From assembly GCA_017439185.1 (NCBI GenBank), contig JAFRTM010000026.1, positions 1 through 64,000 of the forward strand: DNA of 64,000 bases. The letters are read 5' to 3'. The translations under genes and the position numbers were made by a program. Of the stretch, positions 44,108 through 52,180 are shown piece after piece. The notes below the pieces were generated by a model. It ran no database searches. It worked only from the letters and a program-made list of their open reading frames with translations, and was not told the DNA's origin. This DNA comes from Bacteroidales bacterium. GTDB lineage: Bacteria > Bacteroidota > Bacteroidia > Bacteroidales > P3. Position 1 is the first letter of the stretch; every line of letters begins with the position of its first letter.

Positions 44108-46417
44108 CTATTTCAAGAATTCATATTGGAACAGATACGGTACAATCTCCTTCAGGTAGTATTCTTTAACCCGCTGTTTGAGTGTTGTCAGGTTTGTATG
44201 CAATTGAATGTAGTTGTATTGAGTATCGCCGTTTGAATCGATGTAAGTTGTGTCCAATTCATTGATTATTTGATAAACGCCATAATTCCATCTTGGATCG
44301 TATTCCTTGGTTTTCTTTGCTTCCGCAATGACATTGTTCCACAATTTTACCAAAACCTTTTCATCGGCACTCATCTTCATTTTTGCCAAATCGCCAGCGG
44401 CAAGTGTTGATCCATTTGTGGTATCGAGTGTGAACTGGTTCCTATATGTACGACAATCACTTCCAATGAACTCCCTGCAATGGTTTTGTGTTTCCAAAAC
44501 TGTGAAAAGGAGACATTTCAATAAAAACGATGAACATTTTCCGCTTGCAACATCCTTGCCATATTGGACATATCCATCGGCGGATTTCATAATTCTAGCA
44601 CGTTCGGTCCAATGGCGATTATAGGTTACATAACGACTTGCTGCAAACATTGGCAATTTTTCAAGGTAGTTGTCCTTGTGCAGATAGAAACCGTTTCCAT
44701 CGTAGCGTCCAGCAACCAACAGACTCGATTTTGTATCTGGGTTGTCAAATCCAGATGCGTGCGCAACCATATATCCAGCCATATCTATCGAATGTAATGG
44801 AATAATTCTTTTTAACGTGTTTGGGCGTTCCTTACCATCCAACCCAATCACAATGCCATCGGATGAGGTGGCGACCATTGGTCGCTTATCATAATATCTC
44901 TTGCTGAATGTCTCCGAAATTCGCCTGACATCTATTTTTCCTTCATAATCCAAAGTTTCAGTCTTTGTGTTGCCAGTTTTCACAAATATGATATCGTAAG
45001 CATCCAACATGAGTTTATCAATCTTCTCATCCTCGTTAGACCAATAGATGCACGAAACACAAGCGTCAATGTTTGTGTGGAAATGTCTTCTGTTGAAAGC
45101 AAAACCTCCCATAAACTTTTTGTCTATAAGTTTCTGAGCTTTCCAGTATTTTACAGGAGAATATACAATGTAACTGTCTGTTTCTTGACGTAGGTAGTAT
45201 CGGAATGCCGACCAAATGAAAACATTGCCCAAGTCGTTAAGTGTTGTGCCTTTTACATATTTCTTCATTTCCTGCACAACATAGCATTTCTTCCACACGG
45301 AAGATGCTGCGCCTTTGCCTGCACGTTGGTGCTCCAATGAGGTGGTTTCTGCATAGGGTGGATTTTCAAATAGAATGATTGTACATTTTTCGTTTTGTAC
45401 ATATTGCTGGATGATAGGATTTTCAACATATTCTTGTGTCAAGGCATCGGCTCCAGTCACAAGACCTTTGTTGAATGTGTTTGTCGTCTCTATAGGCGGT
45501 ATGATGTGCCTTACCTTATGTCCGAGCCTTTCAACCAACACGCGGTACTCGTAGTATTCAAGGGTGGAAACAATGGTATGCTCCAATTCCTCGTCAGAAA
45601 GATGCAGTTCAAGGTTCCCCGTCCCGGCACAACGGTCAAGTATTATATAGTCGTTTCCTTGAGGGACTCGCTTGATAGCCTTGCGCAAAAGTTCAAGTGA
45701 CTTTTCGGCATACAATTCGGGGGTGTAGAAAGTGCCGAGATTCTTTTTCGTGAGATTGTCGTTGAGTTTGTCCATAAGATATCCAAACTCCTCGTTGTTC
45801 GCACCTGTGTATGGGTATATGTAGTCTTTGAAAAGGTTTGGATTTCGAATTTCCCCAATTGTTCTGCGGAGGCCTGAAGCATCTCCGATAAAGTCCTCTT
45901 TTCTGACTTTCACTCCCGCTTTTATCCGGTAGAAATGTTCTGCCCATCCTACAATGCAATTTACATCAATGTTAATCTTGGTGTAAAGATCTTGTTTCAG
46001 AAGGCTAATGATTTGCGACTGACCGATAGCGGTTGTCATATCAATAGTTTGCAATGGTTTACCTCCGACAAATGAAAAGTTGCTTTTGCTTGCTCCTCCA
46101 ATGTAAACTTGTTCAATATCTGATAGATAGTTGCCACTATCATAAACATAGCATTTGTCATCATTCAAGGAAACAAGCAGTATGTTTTTCGGCACAGGTT
46201 TCCCCTTGATTCGCATAACGGACAAATACTTTATGGCTTGAAACAATGTGCTGTTCAAGTTTGAGATTTGCAGTTTGAATTCCAAAATATTTCCTCTTAC
46301 GACACCATCTGTATAGTCGTTAAGGATTTGGTCTTTTGTCAAGGTAGGGTCAACCATTGGCAAATATACGAGATAAAATTGCTCTTGACCTTGTTTTTCA
46401 TTTGTAAAACTGCTCAT
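44108..46417 (-). CDS. Putative single-chain restriction-modification protein (type IIG-like)
   Basis: A 769-residue protein with an N6-adenine methyltransferase core: GTFYTP (228-233), the SAM-binding motif I in LDRCAGTGNLE (260-270) and catalytic NPPY (352-355). The N-terminal about 90 residues contain D37-x8-E46-F-K48 (TDGVV...ILEFKLQ) followed by Q60-xxx-Y64, a pattern compatible with a PD-(D/E)XK nuclease. A helical linker lies between, and the C-terminal about 380 residues would hold the target-recognition domain. This order is that of type IIG enzymes, which cut and methylate with one polypeptide. No separate specificity or nuclease gene is adjacent. If the nuclease part is not active, it would be an orphan methyltransferase. 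Codon use is A/T-richer than in flanking genes, and direct repeats flank it, suggesting transfer. Confidence 0.8.
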   Translation of the reverse strand: MSSFTNEKQGQEQFYLVYLPMVDPTLTKDQILNDYTDGVVRGNILEFKLQISNLNSTLFQAIKYLSVMRIKGKPVPKNILLVSLNDDKCYVYDSGNYLSDIEQVYIGGASKSNFSFVGGKPLQTIDMTTAIGQSQIISLLKQDLYTKINIDVNCIVGWAEHFYRIKAGVKVRKEDFIGDASGLRRTIGEIRNPNLFKDYIYPYTGANNEEFGYLMDKLNDNLTKKNLGTFYTPELYAEKSLELLRKAIKRVPQGNDYIILDRCAGTGNLELHLSDEELEHTIVSTLEYYEYRVLVERLGHKVRHIIPPIETTNTFNKGLVTGADALTQEYVENPIIQQYVQNEKCTIILFENPPYAETTSLEHQRAGKGAASSVWKKCYVVQEMKKYVKGTTLNDLGNVFIWSAFRYYLRQETDSYIVYSPVKYWKAQKLIDKKFMGGFAFNRRHFHTNIDACVSCIYWSNEDEKIDKLMLDAYDIIFVKTGNTKTETLDYEGKIDVRRISETFSKRYYDKRPMVATSSDGIVIGLDGKERPNTLKRIIPLHSIDMAGYMVAHASGFDNPDTKSSLLVAGRYDGNGFYLHKDNYLEKLPMFAASRYVTYNRHWTERARIMKSADGYVQYGKDVASGKCSSFLLKCLLFTVLETQNHCREFIGSDCRTYRNQFTLDTTNGSTLAAGDLAKMKMSADEKVLVKLWNNVIAEAKKTKEYDPRWNYGVYQIINELDTTYIDSNGDTQYNYIQLHTNLTTLKQRVKEYYLKEIVPYLFQYEFLK

Positions 46418-46468
46418 GATATCCGGATTTTATGAAAAAATAAAAAAAAACAACCGTGAACTTTTGTT

Positions 46469-46581
46469 TAGAGTCAAGGTTCCGGAAATGACCTATACCA
46501 CAACAAGAAAGCTCACGGTATCCGTGAGCGTTTCCTTTTCTTCTGTGGTATTTGTCTGAAATTTTCCGGATTTAGACTCTA
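46469..46581. repeat. Nested four-arm inverted repeat in the R-M leader
   Basis: Four nested pairs: TAGAGTC (46469-46475) with 46575-46581; TCCGGAAA (46481-46488) with 46563-46570; ATACCACA (46495-46502) with 46544-46551; GCTCACGG (46511-46518) with 46522-46529 around a TAT loop. All four pair perfectly and sit symmetrically, so DNA or RNA could fold into one long interrupted stem. Confidence 0.75.
46476..46487. repeat. 12-bp direct repeat flanking the R-M gene, right
   Basis: AAGGTTCCGGAA, identical to 44091-44102 and in the same orientation. Together they bracket the R-M gene with about 60 bp of leader. Confidence 0.6.
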
Positions 46582-46680
46582 CAAAGAAAAGCGAAAACGC
46601 TTTATATTACGTGTTTATTTATTCTATTGTTTTGATATACTGTATGTTTTTGTTAATAATTATTGTTCTTTTTCGATTTG

Positions 46681-46688
46681 CAAAGATA
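46681..46688 (-). promoter_or_regulatory. -7 box for the R-M gene
   Basis: TATCTTTG on the minus strand; a TTG at the proper distance is missing. The transcript would have an about 255-nt leader containing the nested inverted repeat. Confidence 0.5.
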
Positions 46689-46726
46689 CGAAATCTTTTC
46701 CTATGTGATGAAATATTTTTTAGAAG

Positions 46727-47779
46727 TTAGTCTTCCGGGCGGTTATCCCAGCGCTGGCGAACTGCCTCCAAGCCTTTATGTAGCTGTTTTTGCAATAATT
46801 CTTTGGATGGCAGCTCGGTCATGTATTGCGCCACCTTGATGCCGGACTTGTCGAGTTGCAAGAGTTCTATCTGCTCCTCGCTACCCTCGGTACACAGCAA
46901 CAGGCCCAGCGGACTTTCCTCGCCGGGTTCCATCTCGTTCTGCTCCAGCCAGCGGAGATAGAGCTCCATTTGGCCTTTGTATTGTGCCTTGAACTTGCCG
47001 AGCTTCAGGTCGATGGCAATCAGTCGGTGTAACCTGCGATGGTAGAAAAGCAAGTCGAGGTAGAAGTCCTCGCCGTCGATAATCATCCGCTTCTGCCGCT
47101 CGATGAAGGTGAAGCCATTGCCCAATTCCAAGATGAACTGCTCCAGATGTGCCACCAAGCTGTCCTCCAAACTCTTCTCGCTGTACATCCCTTTGAGACC
47201 TGTGAACTCGAGGAAATAGGGGCTCTTGAAAACAATGTCGGGTGACATTGTGCCCTCGTTGCGCAATTCAGACAGCTCCTGCTTGATCAACTCCTCCGGC
47301 TTTGTCGCGATGGCGGTACGCTCGTACAGCATGCCGTCGATTTCCTTACGAAGTCTACGTATGCTCCATCTCTCAGAAGATGCCAATGTTAGATAAAACT
47401 CTCTCTGAAGTTCGTCTTTAAGTGGCAGAATCTCCACTATATGCGACCATGTTAATTGTGCCGACACTGCCGACACAATTTGGAAATCAGAAAATTCCTT
47501 TGCAAACTGCATCATTCGCCAGATGCTACGAACTTCAAATCCTTTCTCCCCATACTCCTCTTGTAATTGTGTCGACACTGCCGACACAATTTGCCTACCA
47601 TACTCAGCACGTTGATCCCTAAGCAGTTCCCTGTTGATGCGTTCGCCAATATGCCAGTACATCAACGTCAATTCCGAGTTGACATTTACCGCAACCCGAT
47701 TGCGAGCCTGATTGATAATCTGTTTGATATCGTCAATCAGCAACGTATTTACTGGTAATGTTTCTTTATCTTTGTCCAT
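46727..47779 (-). CDS. YhcG-type PD-(D/E)XK nuclease (DUF1016)
   Basis: A 350-residue protein with the DUF1016 N-terminal helical domain (about 15-165: YWHIGERINRELL, SIWRMMQFAKEF, LTWSHIVEILPL) and the C-terminal YhcG nuclease-like domain (about 180-345: EDSLVAHLEQFILELGNGFTFIERQ, DFYLDLLFYHRRLHRLIAIDLKLGKF), where D..D..K/DLK fit the PD-(D/E)XK core. Such proteins occur with restriction-modification and mobile DNA; here it neighbours Fic and the R-M gene. The start at 47779 (MDKDKETL) is chosen over 47815, which would overlap fic. A palindromic 28-bp sequence occurs twice inside the gene, in frame. Confidence 0.87.
   Translation of the reverse strand: MDKDKETLPVNTLLIDDIKQIINQARNRVAVNVNSELTLMYWHIGERINRELLRDQRAEYGRQIVSAVSTQLQEEYGEKGFEVRSIWRMMQFAKEFSDFQIVSAVSAQLTWSHIVEILPLKDELQREFYLTLASSERWSIRRLRKEIDGMLYERTAIATKPEELIKQELSELRNEGTMSPDIVFKSPYFLEFTGLKGMYSEKSLEDSLVAHLEQFILELGNGFTFIERQKRMIIDGEDFYLDLLFYHRRLHRLIAIDLKLGKFKAQYKGQMELYLRWLEQNEMEPGEESPLGLLLCTEGSEEQIELLQLDKSGIKVAQYMTELPSKELLQKQLHKGLEAVRQRWDNRPED
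47454..47592. repeat. Palindromic 28-bp repeat, two copies inside the YhcG gene
   Basis: Copy 1 (47454-47481) and copy 2 (47565-47592) differ in one base. Each has 10-bp arms AATTGTGTCG and CGACACAATT (copy 1 with C for T at one place). The copies are 111 bp apart, so both are read in the same frame and encode QIVSAVS(T/A)QL. Confidence 0.85.
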
Positions 47780-47790
47780 GTTGTTGCGTC

Positions 47791-48819
47791 TCACATTTTT
47801 ACGTTTACAATCCAACTGCCCAGTTTACGGCCACCTTGGCGTTTGAGATAGCCGCTTTTCTGTAAACGGCTAAAATGGTATTTTATACCGTTTTCGGAGA
47901 TGTCGCCAAGTGCTTCTGCAACTTCCTGCCGTGTGGCTTGTGGATGTTTTTTCAGGTAGTTGAGAATGTTCTTTTGGGTAGTTGAAAGTTCCTTTTGGGT
48001 AGCTATTAGACTCTTTTGGGTAGTTTTATTTGTTGAATTTAGATATTGGTCGATATCGGTTTTTGTGTGTTGTGCGTGTATTGTTGCCATGTAGTTTTGG
48101 AAGATGGTGATATCTTCGTTCTCGCGTGTGTCGATAAGAGCTTGGATGTAGGAGGCTTTATCTTCTTTCAGTACCTTGGTGGGCAGAATGTCAAACTCCA
48201 TCTGCAGAAGGTTCATCAGGAGGCGGCTGGTGCGACCGTTGCCGTCGGCCCACGGGTGGATGGTCACCAGTTCATAGTGAGCCCAGAAGCTGAGGTCATA
48301 GACGGCACAAATGTCTGTTGCGTCTATGGCCTTGCGACGACGATTTAATTCTTCGCAAAAAGCTGCGAGGTGTTCCGGTACTTTGAGGTATGACATATAG
48401 GACTTGCCGCCAATACCGGCAGAGACGTTGAGTTTACGCAGCTCCCCTTTGGCGGAGGAGAAGTTTCCGCCTAATGCACTATATTCGCTACCGGTGTGGG
48501 CCATCACTTTTGAAGAAAGCAAGACAAGCCAGTCAACGGTGATAGGTTCGTGCCGCTTGATCCACTCCCGGCCATAGTCGTAGGCTATTTTGAGGTCGAG
48601 GTTCATCTGCTGTTCTTGCAAGGTCCGACGGCTGGAAGTGATGCCTTCGTCGAAGAGCAGCTGCGCCTCCACCTCGGTCACCGTGCTGCCTTCTATGGCG
48701 GTGGAATGCACGATGATGGAGTAGAGATAGAACTTCTCATAGTCTATCTGCTCGGCGATGCCCAACTCGCGATGCCGTTTAAGCAGGTTCAGCAGTCTGT
48801 CTCTGTTTTCGGTCGTCAT
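47791..48819 (-). CDS. Fic family protein with winged-helix tail
   Basis: A 342-residue Fic-domain protein, most likely an AMP-transferase acting on a protein target. The catalytic motif is HPWADGNGRTSR (188-199), with the essential His188. The inhibitory motif (S/T)xxxE(G/N) is S39-TAI-E43-G44 in the N-terminal helix, so it belongs to the self-inhibited class. The C-terminal part is a winged helix (about 280-342: TRQEVAEALGDISENGIKYHFSRLQKSGYLKR), joined by a linker with three TQK heptads. It follows the secreted-protein gene by 28 bp and precedes yhcG by 11 bp. No antitoxin gene is needed in this class; target unknown. Confidence 0.93.
   Translation of the reverse strand: MTTENRDRLLNLLKRHRELGIAEQIDYEKFYLYSIIVHSTAIEGSTVTEVEAQLLFDEGITSSRRTLQEQQMNLDLKIAYDYGREWIKRHEPITVDWLVLLSSKVMAHTGSEYSALGGNFSSAKGELRKLNVSAGIGGKSYMSYLKVPEHLAAFCEELNRRRKAIDATDICAVYDLSFWAHYELVTIHPWADGNGRTSRLLMNLLQMEFDILPTKVLKEDKASYIQALIDTRENEDITIFQNYMATIHAQHTKTDIDQYLNSTNKTTQKSLIATQKELSTTQKNILNYLKKHPQATRQEVAEALGDISENGIKYHFSRLQKSGYLKRQGGRKLGSWIVNVKM
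47971..48023. repeat. 21-bp repeat in the Fic linker
   Basis: CTTTTGGGTAG starts at 47971, 47992 and 48013, exactly 21 bp apart. On the coding (minus) strand this gives three in-frame TQK heptads between the Fic and winged-helix domains. Confidence 0.85.
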
Positions 48820-48847
48820 TTTCTTGAGGTTTTCCTTATTTTAGAGT

Positions 48848-49462
48848 TTACCAGGAGAAGCGGCGGTTGTTCCATTTTAGGGTTTTGTGTTTCTGGGTGC
48901 CGTTGTCGTACCGGTAGGTGACGGTGATGTCTTTGCCGGAGCGCGGGAGGGCGTAGGTCACGCTGGCGCCGTCGTCGGTGCGGTATTCCACTTCGAAGCC
49001 GGTGTCGTGGGTGAGAGTCATCTTTTTGGTGGCGTTGTCGTAGCGGTAGAAGGTGAGGCCGTCGAACTGTCCTTCGGCGTATTTGCCGTTGGAGAAGCTC
49101 TGTACGTTTTTGGCGAAGAGTTTGTGTTTCTGGTCGCCTTCGTTCCAATAGCACATCTCCACTCTCACGAGGTGCGACTCATAGCTGGACTCGTAGAGCA
49201 CGAAGCCGTTTTTGGAGTCGATGGTGAGGGTTACGCCTTCGGGGAGCGGTTTGCCCTGGGAATGGCGAGTCCAGGCATCCTGTACGGCCGCGGTGAGTTC
49301 GTCGAAGACATCTTCATCCTCGTCTTGGGAGGTGGAGATGCAGGCCCAGGCGAAGTCGCTGATGGTGGGCTTGGCGCCTTGGTAGTTCACTTTGATGACA
49401 TTCTGTGCAGAGAGGCCGAGGACGCTGCAGGCGAGGGCGATGGCTAATGCTATTTTTTTCAT
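48848..49462 (-). CDS. Secreted protein of unknown function
   Basis: A 204-residue exported protein with a signal peptide (MKKIALAIALACSVLGLSAQ). The mature part has an acidic stretch (SQDEDEDVFDE, about 45-56) and a beta-rich C-terminal half with many Tyr/Trp and Lys (FYRYDNATKKMTLTHD, TYRYDNGTQKHKTLKW). No family is recognised. A consensus promoter lies in front, and Fic, YhcG and R-M genes follow on the same strand, but an envelope role is just as likely as a link with those genes. Confidence 0.75.
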   Translation of the reverse strand: MKKIALAIALACSVLGLSAQNVIKVNYQGAKPTISDFAWACISTSQDEDEDVFDELTAAVQDAWTRHSQGKPLPEGVTLTIDSKNGFVLYESSYESHLVRVEMCYWNEGDQKHKLFAKNVQSFSNGKYAEGQFDGLTFYRYDNATKKMTLTHDTGFEVEYRTDDGASVTYALPRSGKDITVTYRYDNGTQKHKTLKWNNRRFSW

Positions 49463-49506
49463 GTTGTCAGGATTTGTTCGTTATTGTGTTATTTGTTTTC
49501 AAGGTG

Positions 49507-49536
49507 CAAAGGTACGAAGTTTTTTTTGATTGGCAA
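49507..49536 (-). promoter_or_regulatory. Promoter of the secreted-protein gene
   Basis: TTG (49536-49534), 19 bp and TACCTTTG (49514-49507) on the minus strand fit the Bacteroidota consensus; leader about 40 nt. Confidence 0.75.
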
Positions 49537-49640
49537 TTTTTTGTGGCGATGTTTTTATGGGGCGGTCATATATAGAACCCCTTGAGTCGTTTTTTCGGAC
49601 ACAGTTTTTCCGTTTTTTTTCAAAAAATTTTGGAGAGGCG

Positions 49641-49684
49641 ATTAAAGGTCTCTTAATACTCTCTTAATACTTGGTTAATGTTTT
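49641..49684. repeat. 11-bp array in repeat copy 2, TTAA type
   Basis: TTAA begins at 49642, 49653, 49664 and 49675, exactly 11 bp apart. Units: ATTAAAGGTCT, CTTAATACTCT, CTTAATACTTG, GTTAATGTTTT. Confidence 0.8.
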
Positions 49685-49717
49685 TGAAGACATCATCTTG
49701 TCCTGGCGTTACACAAA

Positions 49718-49750
49718 ACGGGAACAGTACGGGAGCAATAGGGGAGCAAA
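49718..49750. repeat. 11-bp array in repeat copy 2, GGGAGCAA type
   Basis: Three contiguous units: ACGGGAACAGT (49718-49728), ACGGGAGCAAT (49729-49739), AGGGGAGCAAA (49740-49750). Confidence 0.8.
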
Positions 49751-50056
49751 ACCAATAGACTACTATAGGACCATCTGTCCTTTCCTAAGAGTTCACTCCG
49801 GGAGGATGTTTTTAAGGCACGGCTGTGACCAAATGATTTCCCCTGACTCCGCCTCTCTTATAAAGAGAGAGGCGGTTTGACAATCAGACCGTCCGGGATG
49901 GAGCATGAGGGGACAGCCTGAAATGTTAAAAACGGAAAAAAGTTTCAAAAAGTGTGTCCGAAAAAACGGGTTGAGAGGTTCTATATGTACAGGCCAGTGA
50001 AAGGCACACAGAGAAGGGGAGGCCTGAGAGTTCTTTGAAATAATGAAATTAAGGTT

Positions 50057-52180
50057 TTAGCGGGCGTCGTCGAGAAGGCGCTGGAGTTCTTTGATTTCGT
50101 CGCGAAGGCGAGCGGCTACGAGGAAGTCCATGTTTTTGGCGGCCTGCTGCATCTTGCGCTGGGTTTCGCGGATGTCCTTGCGGAGCTGCTCCTTGGTTCT
50201 GGAGTCCATTTTTTTAGGAGTCTTGCTTTCGGCTTCGGAATAGGAGGAGTCAGTCTCGGAGGATCGCGAAGGAGAGGAGTGTGCCGGGGTGTTGAGTGCA
50301 TAGGGGGAGGCTGCGATGTTGGGGACGTTGGGAGGTTCGGGTGCCTTGTATTCGCCCCGTTCTTCGGCGGCGCGCTCGATGACCGAGGTGCTTCCGAGTA
50401 TGGATTCCTGGGACTTGACTATCTGGCGAGGAATGATGTTGTGTTCGATGTTGTAGCGAATCTGTTTTTCGCGGTGGCGGTTGGTTTCGTCGATGGCGCG
50501 TTGCATGGACTTGGTGATCTTGTCGCCGTAGAGGATGGCTTTGCTGTGGACGTTGCGGGCAGCGCGGCCGATGGTCTGGATGAGAGAGGTTGTGTCGCGG
50601 AGGAATCCTTCCTTGTCGGCATCGAGGATGGCGACAAGAGACACTTCGGGGAGGTCGAGACCTTCGCGGAGGAGGTTGACGCCGACGAGGACGTCGAAGA
50701 CACCCATACGGAGGTCGCGCATGATCTCTACGCGTTCGAGTGTATCGACATCGGAGTGGATGTACTTGGTGCGAATGCCGAGGTTTATGAGGTAGGAAGA
50801 GAGTTCTTCGGCCATGCGTTTGGTGAGTGTGGTGACGAGCACGCGTTCGTGCTTGCCGACGGTGCGCTCGATTTCGTCGAGGAGGTCGTCAACTTGGGTG
50901 ACGGCCGGGCGGACCTCGACAACGGGGTCGAGGAGTCCGGTGGGACGTATGAGCTGCTCCACGACCACCCCTTCGGATTCGGAGAGTTCGTATTCGGCGG
51001 GGGTGGCGGAGATGTAGATGGTCTGACCTGTGAGGTTGTAGAATTCTTCGTATTTGAGAGGGCGGTTGTCGAGTGCCGAGGGGAGGCGGAAGCCATAGTC
51101 CACGAGGGCGGTCTTGCGTGCGCGGTCGCCGTTGTACATGCCGCGTATTTGAGGTATGGTGACGTGGCTTTCGTCGATGACGAGGAGCATGTCGTTTGGG
51201 AAGTAGTCGATGAGGCAGAAGGGACGGGAGCCCTCCTTGCGGCCGTCGAAATAGCGCGAGTAGTTCTCGATGCCGCTACAGTAGCCCAGTTCCTGAATCA
51301 TCTCGATGTCGTAGTTGACCCGCTCCTCGAGACGTGCCGCTTCGAGGTTTTTGCCTACGGAACGGAAATAGTCCCTACGGTCGAACATGTCGAGCTGAAT
51401 CTGCTTGAGCGCGTCGGCGAGAGAGTCTTTTGACGTGATGAAGTTGCTGGCCGGGTAGATGACGGCCTCGTTGAGGCTTTCGATCTTCAAGCCGCTGAAC
51501 GCGTCGAAGCTCTCGATGGATTCAACCTCGTTGTCCCAGAAGCAGACGCGGTAGCAGAAGTCGGCGAAAGAGGGGAAGATGTCGACGGTGTCGCCTTTGA
51601 CGCGGAAACGGCCGTTGATGAATTCCATCTCGTTGCGCACATACTGTGCGTCGAGGAGGCGGAGGAGGAACTGGTCGCGGCCGAGGCGGTCGCCCACCTT
51701 GAGGGTTATGGTGCTTTCCTTGAAAGAGTCGGGATTTCCGATGCCGTAGATGCAGCTGACGGAGCACACCACGATGACGTCGCGGCGTCCGCTGAGGAGT
51801 GCGCTGCTGGCACGGAGGCGGAGCTTGTCGAGCTCGTCGTTGATGGCGAGATCCTTTTCGATGTAAGTGTTGGTGGCGGGAATGTAGGCTTCGGGCTGGT
51901 AGTAGTCGTAGTAGCTTACGAAGTACTCGACAGCGTTGTTTGGGAAGAACTGCTTGAACTCGCCGTAGAGCTGGGCGGCGAGAGTTTTGTTGTGGCTCAT
52001 GACGAGTGTGGGACGGTTGAGCTGGGCGATGACGTTGGCGACGGTGAAAGTCTTGCCGCTGCCGGTGACACCCAGGAGGACCTGGGCCCGCTGTCCGCGA
52101 TTGATGCCCTCGACCAGCTGGGAGATGGCTTCGGGCTGGTCGCCCATAGGAGCAAAGTCGGAATGGAGGTCGAAGGTCAT
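50057..52180 (-). CDS. uvrB: Excinuclease ABC subunit B
   Basis: DNA helicase-like damage-verification subunit of nucleotide excision repair, partner of UvrA (30751-33633) and UvrC (not in window). Walker A is GVTGSGKT (37-44), the beta-hairpin that probes DNA is around [12 protein letters not shown], and DEXD-type VIDESHVT and QTIGRAARN are present. The C-terminal UVR domain that contacts UvrC is at about 665-705. Of its 707 residues, about 600-660 form a Ser/Pro-rich linker. Its ATG overlaps the stop of the FAD oxidoreductase gene (ATGA). Confidence 0.97.
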   Translation of the reverse strand: MTFDLHSDFAPMGDQPEAISQLVEGINRGQRAQVLLGVTGSGKTFTVANVIAQLNRPTLVMSHNKTLAAQLYGEFKQFFPNNAVEYFVSYYDYYQPEAYIPATNTYIEKDLAINDELDKLRLRASSALLSGRRDVIVVCSVSCIYGIGNPDSFKESTITLKVGDRLGRDQFLLRLLDAQYVRNEMEFINGRFRVKGDTVDIFPSFADFCYRVCFWDNEVESIESFDAFSGLKIESLNEAVIYPASNFITSKDSLADALKQIQLDMFDRRDYFRSVGKNLEAARLEERVNYDIEMIQELGYCSGIENYSRYFDGRKEGSRPFCLIDYFPNDMLLVIDESHVTIPQIRGMYNGDRARKTALVDYGFRLPSALDNRPLKYEEFYNLTGQTIYISATPAEYELSESEGVVVEQLIRPTGLLDPVVEVRPAVTQVDDLLDEIERTVGKHERVLVTTLTKRMAEELSSYLINLGIRTKYIHSDVDTLERVEIMRDLRMGVFDVLVGVNLLREGLDLPEVSLVAILDADKEGFLRDTTSLIQTIGRAARNVHSKAILYGDKITKSMQRAIDETNRHREKQIRYNIEHNIIPRQIVKSQESILGSTSVIERAAEERGEYKAPEPPNVPNIAASPYALNTPAHSSPSRSSETDSSYSEAESKTPKKMDSRTKEQLRKDIRETQRKMQQAAKNMDFLVAARLRDEIKELQRLLDDAR

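Larger units (their letters stand above)
46418..46726. other. Spacer between R-M gene and YhcG gene
   Basis: A gene-free 309 bp. It holds a -7 box reading toward the R-M gene (46688-46681, minus), a nested inverted-repeat structure (46469-46581) within the expected leader, and the right 12-bp direct repeat. An A-rich run (46438-46450) precedes the R-M start. Confidence 0.65.
49562..50045. mobile_element. MITE-like dispersed repeat, copy 2
   Basis: About 485 bp, inverted relative to copy 1 (25162-25546). Terminal inverted repeats: TATAGAACC (49571-49579) with GGTTCTATA (49977-49985), and GTTTTTTCGGACACA (49589-49603) with its complement (49953-49967). A nearly perfect palindrome lies at 49849-49875 (CCGCCTCTCTT with AGAGAGGCGG). 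The centre is about 100 bp longer than in copy 1 and carries two 11-bp arrays. The homology ends 12 bases behind the uvrB stop codon, the same placement as copy 1 behind ispE. No protein is encoded. Confidence 0.7.

Noticed and set aside
46469..46581. Nested hairpin considered as a retron msr-msd or group II intron remnant
   Set aside because: No reverse transcriptase gene is present, and there is no conserved catalytic RNA core or priming G arrangement that I could identify.
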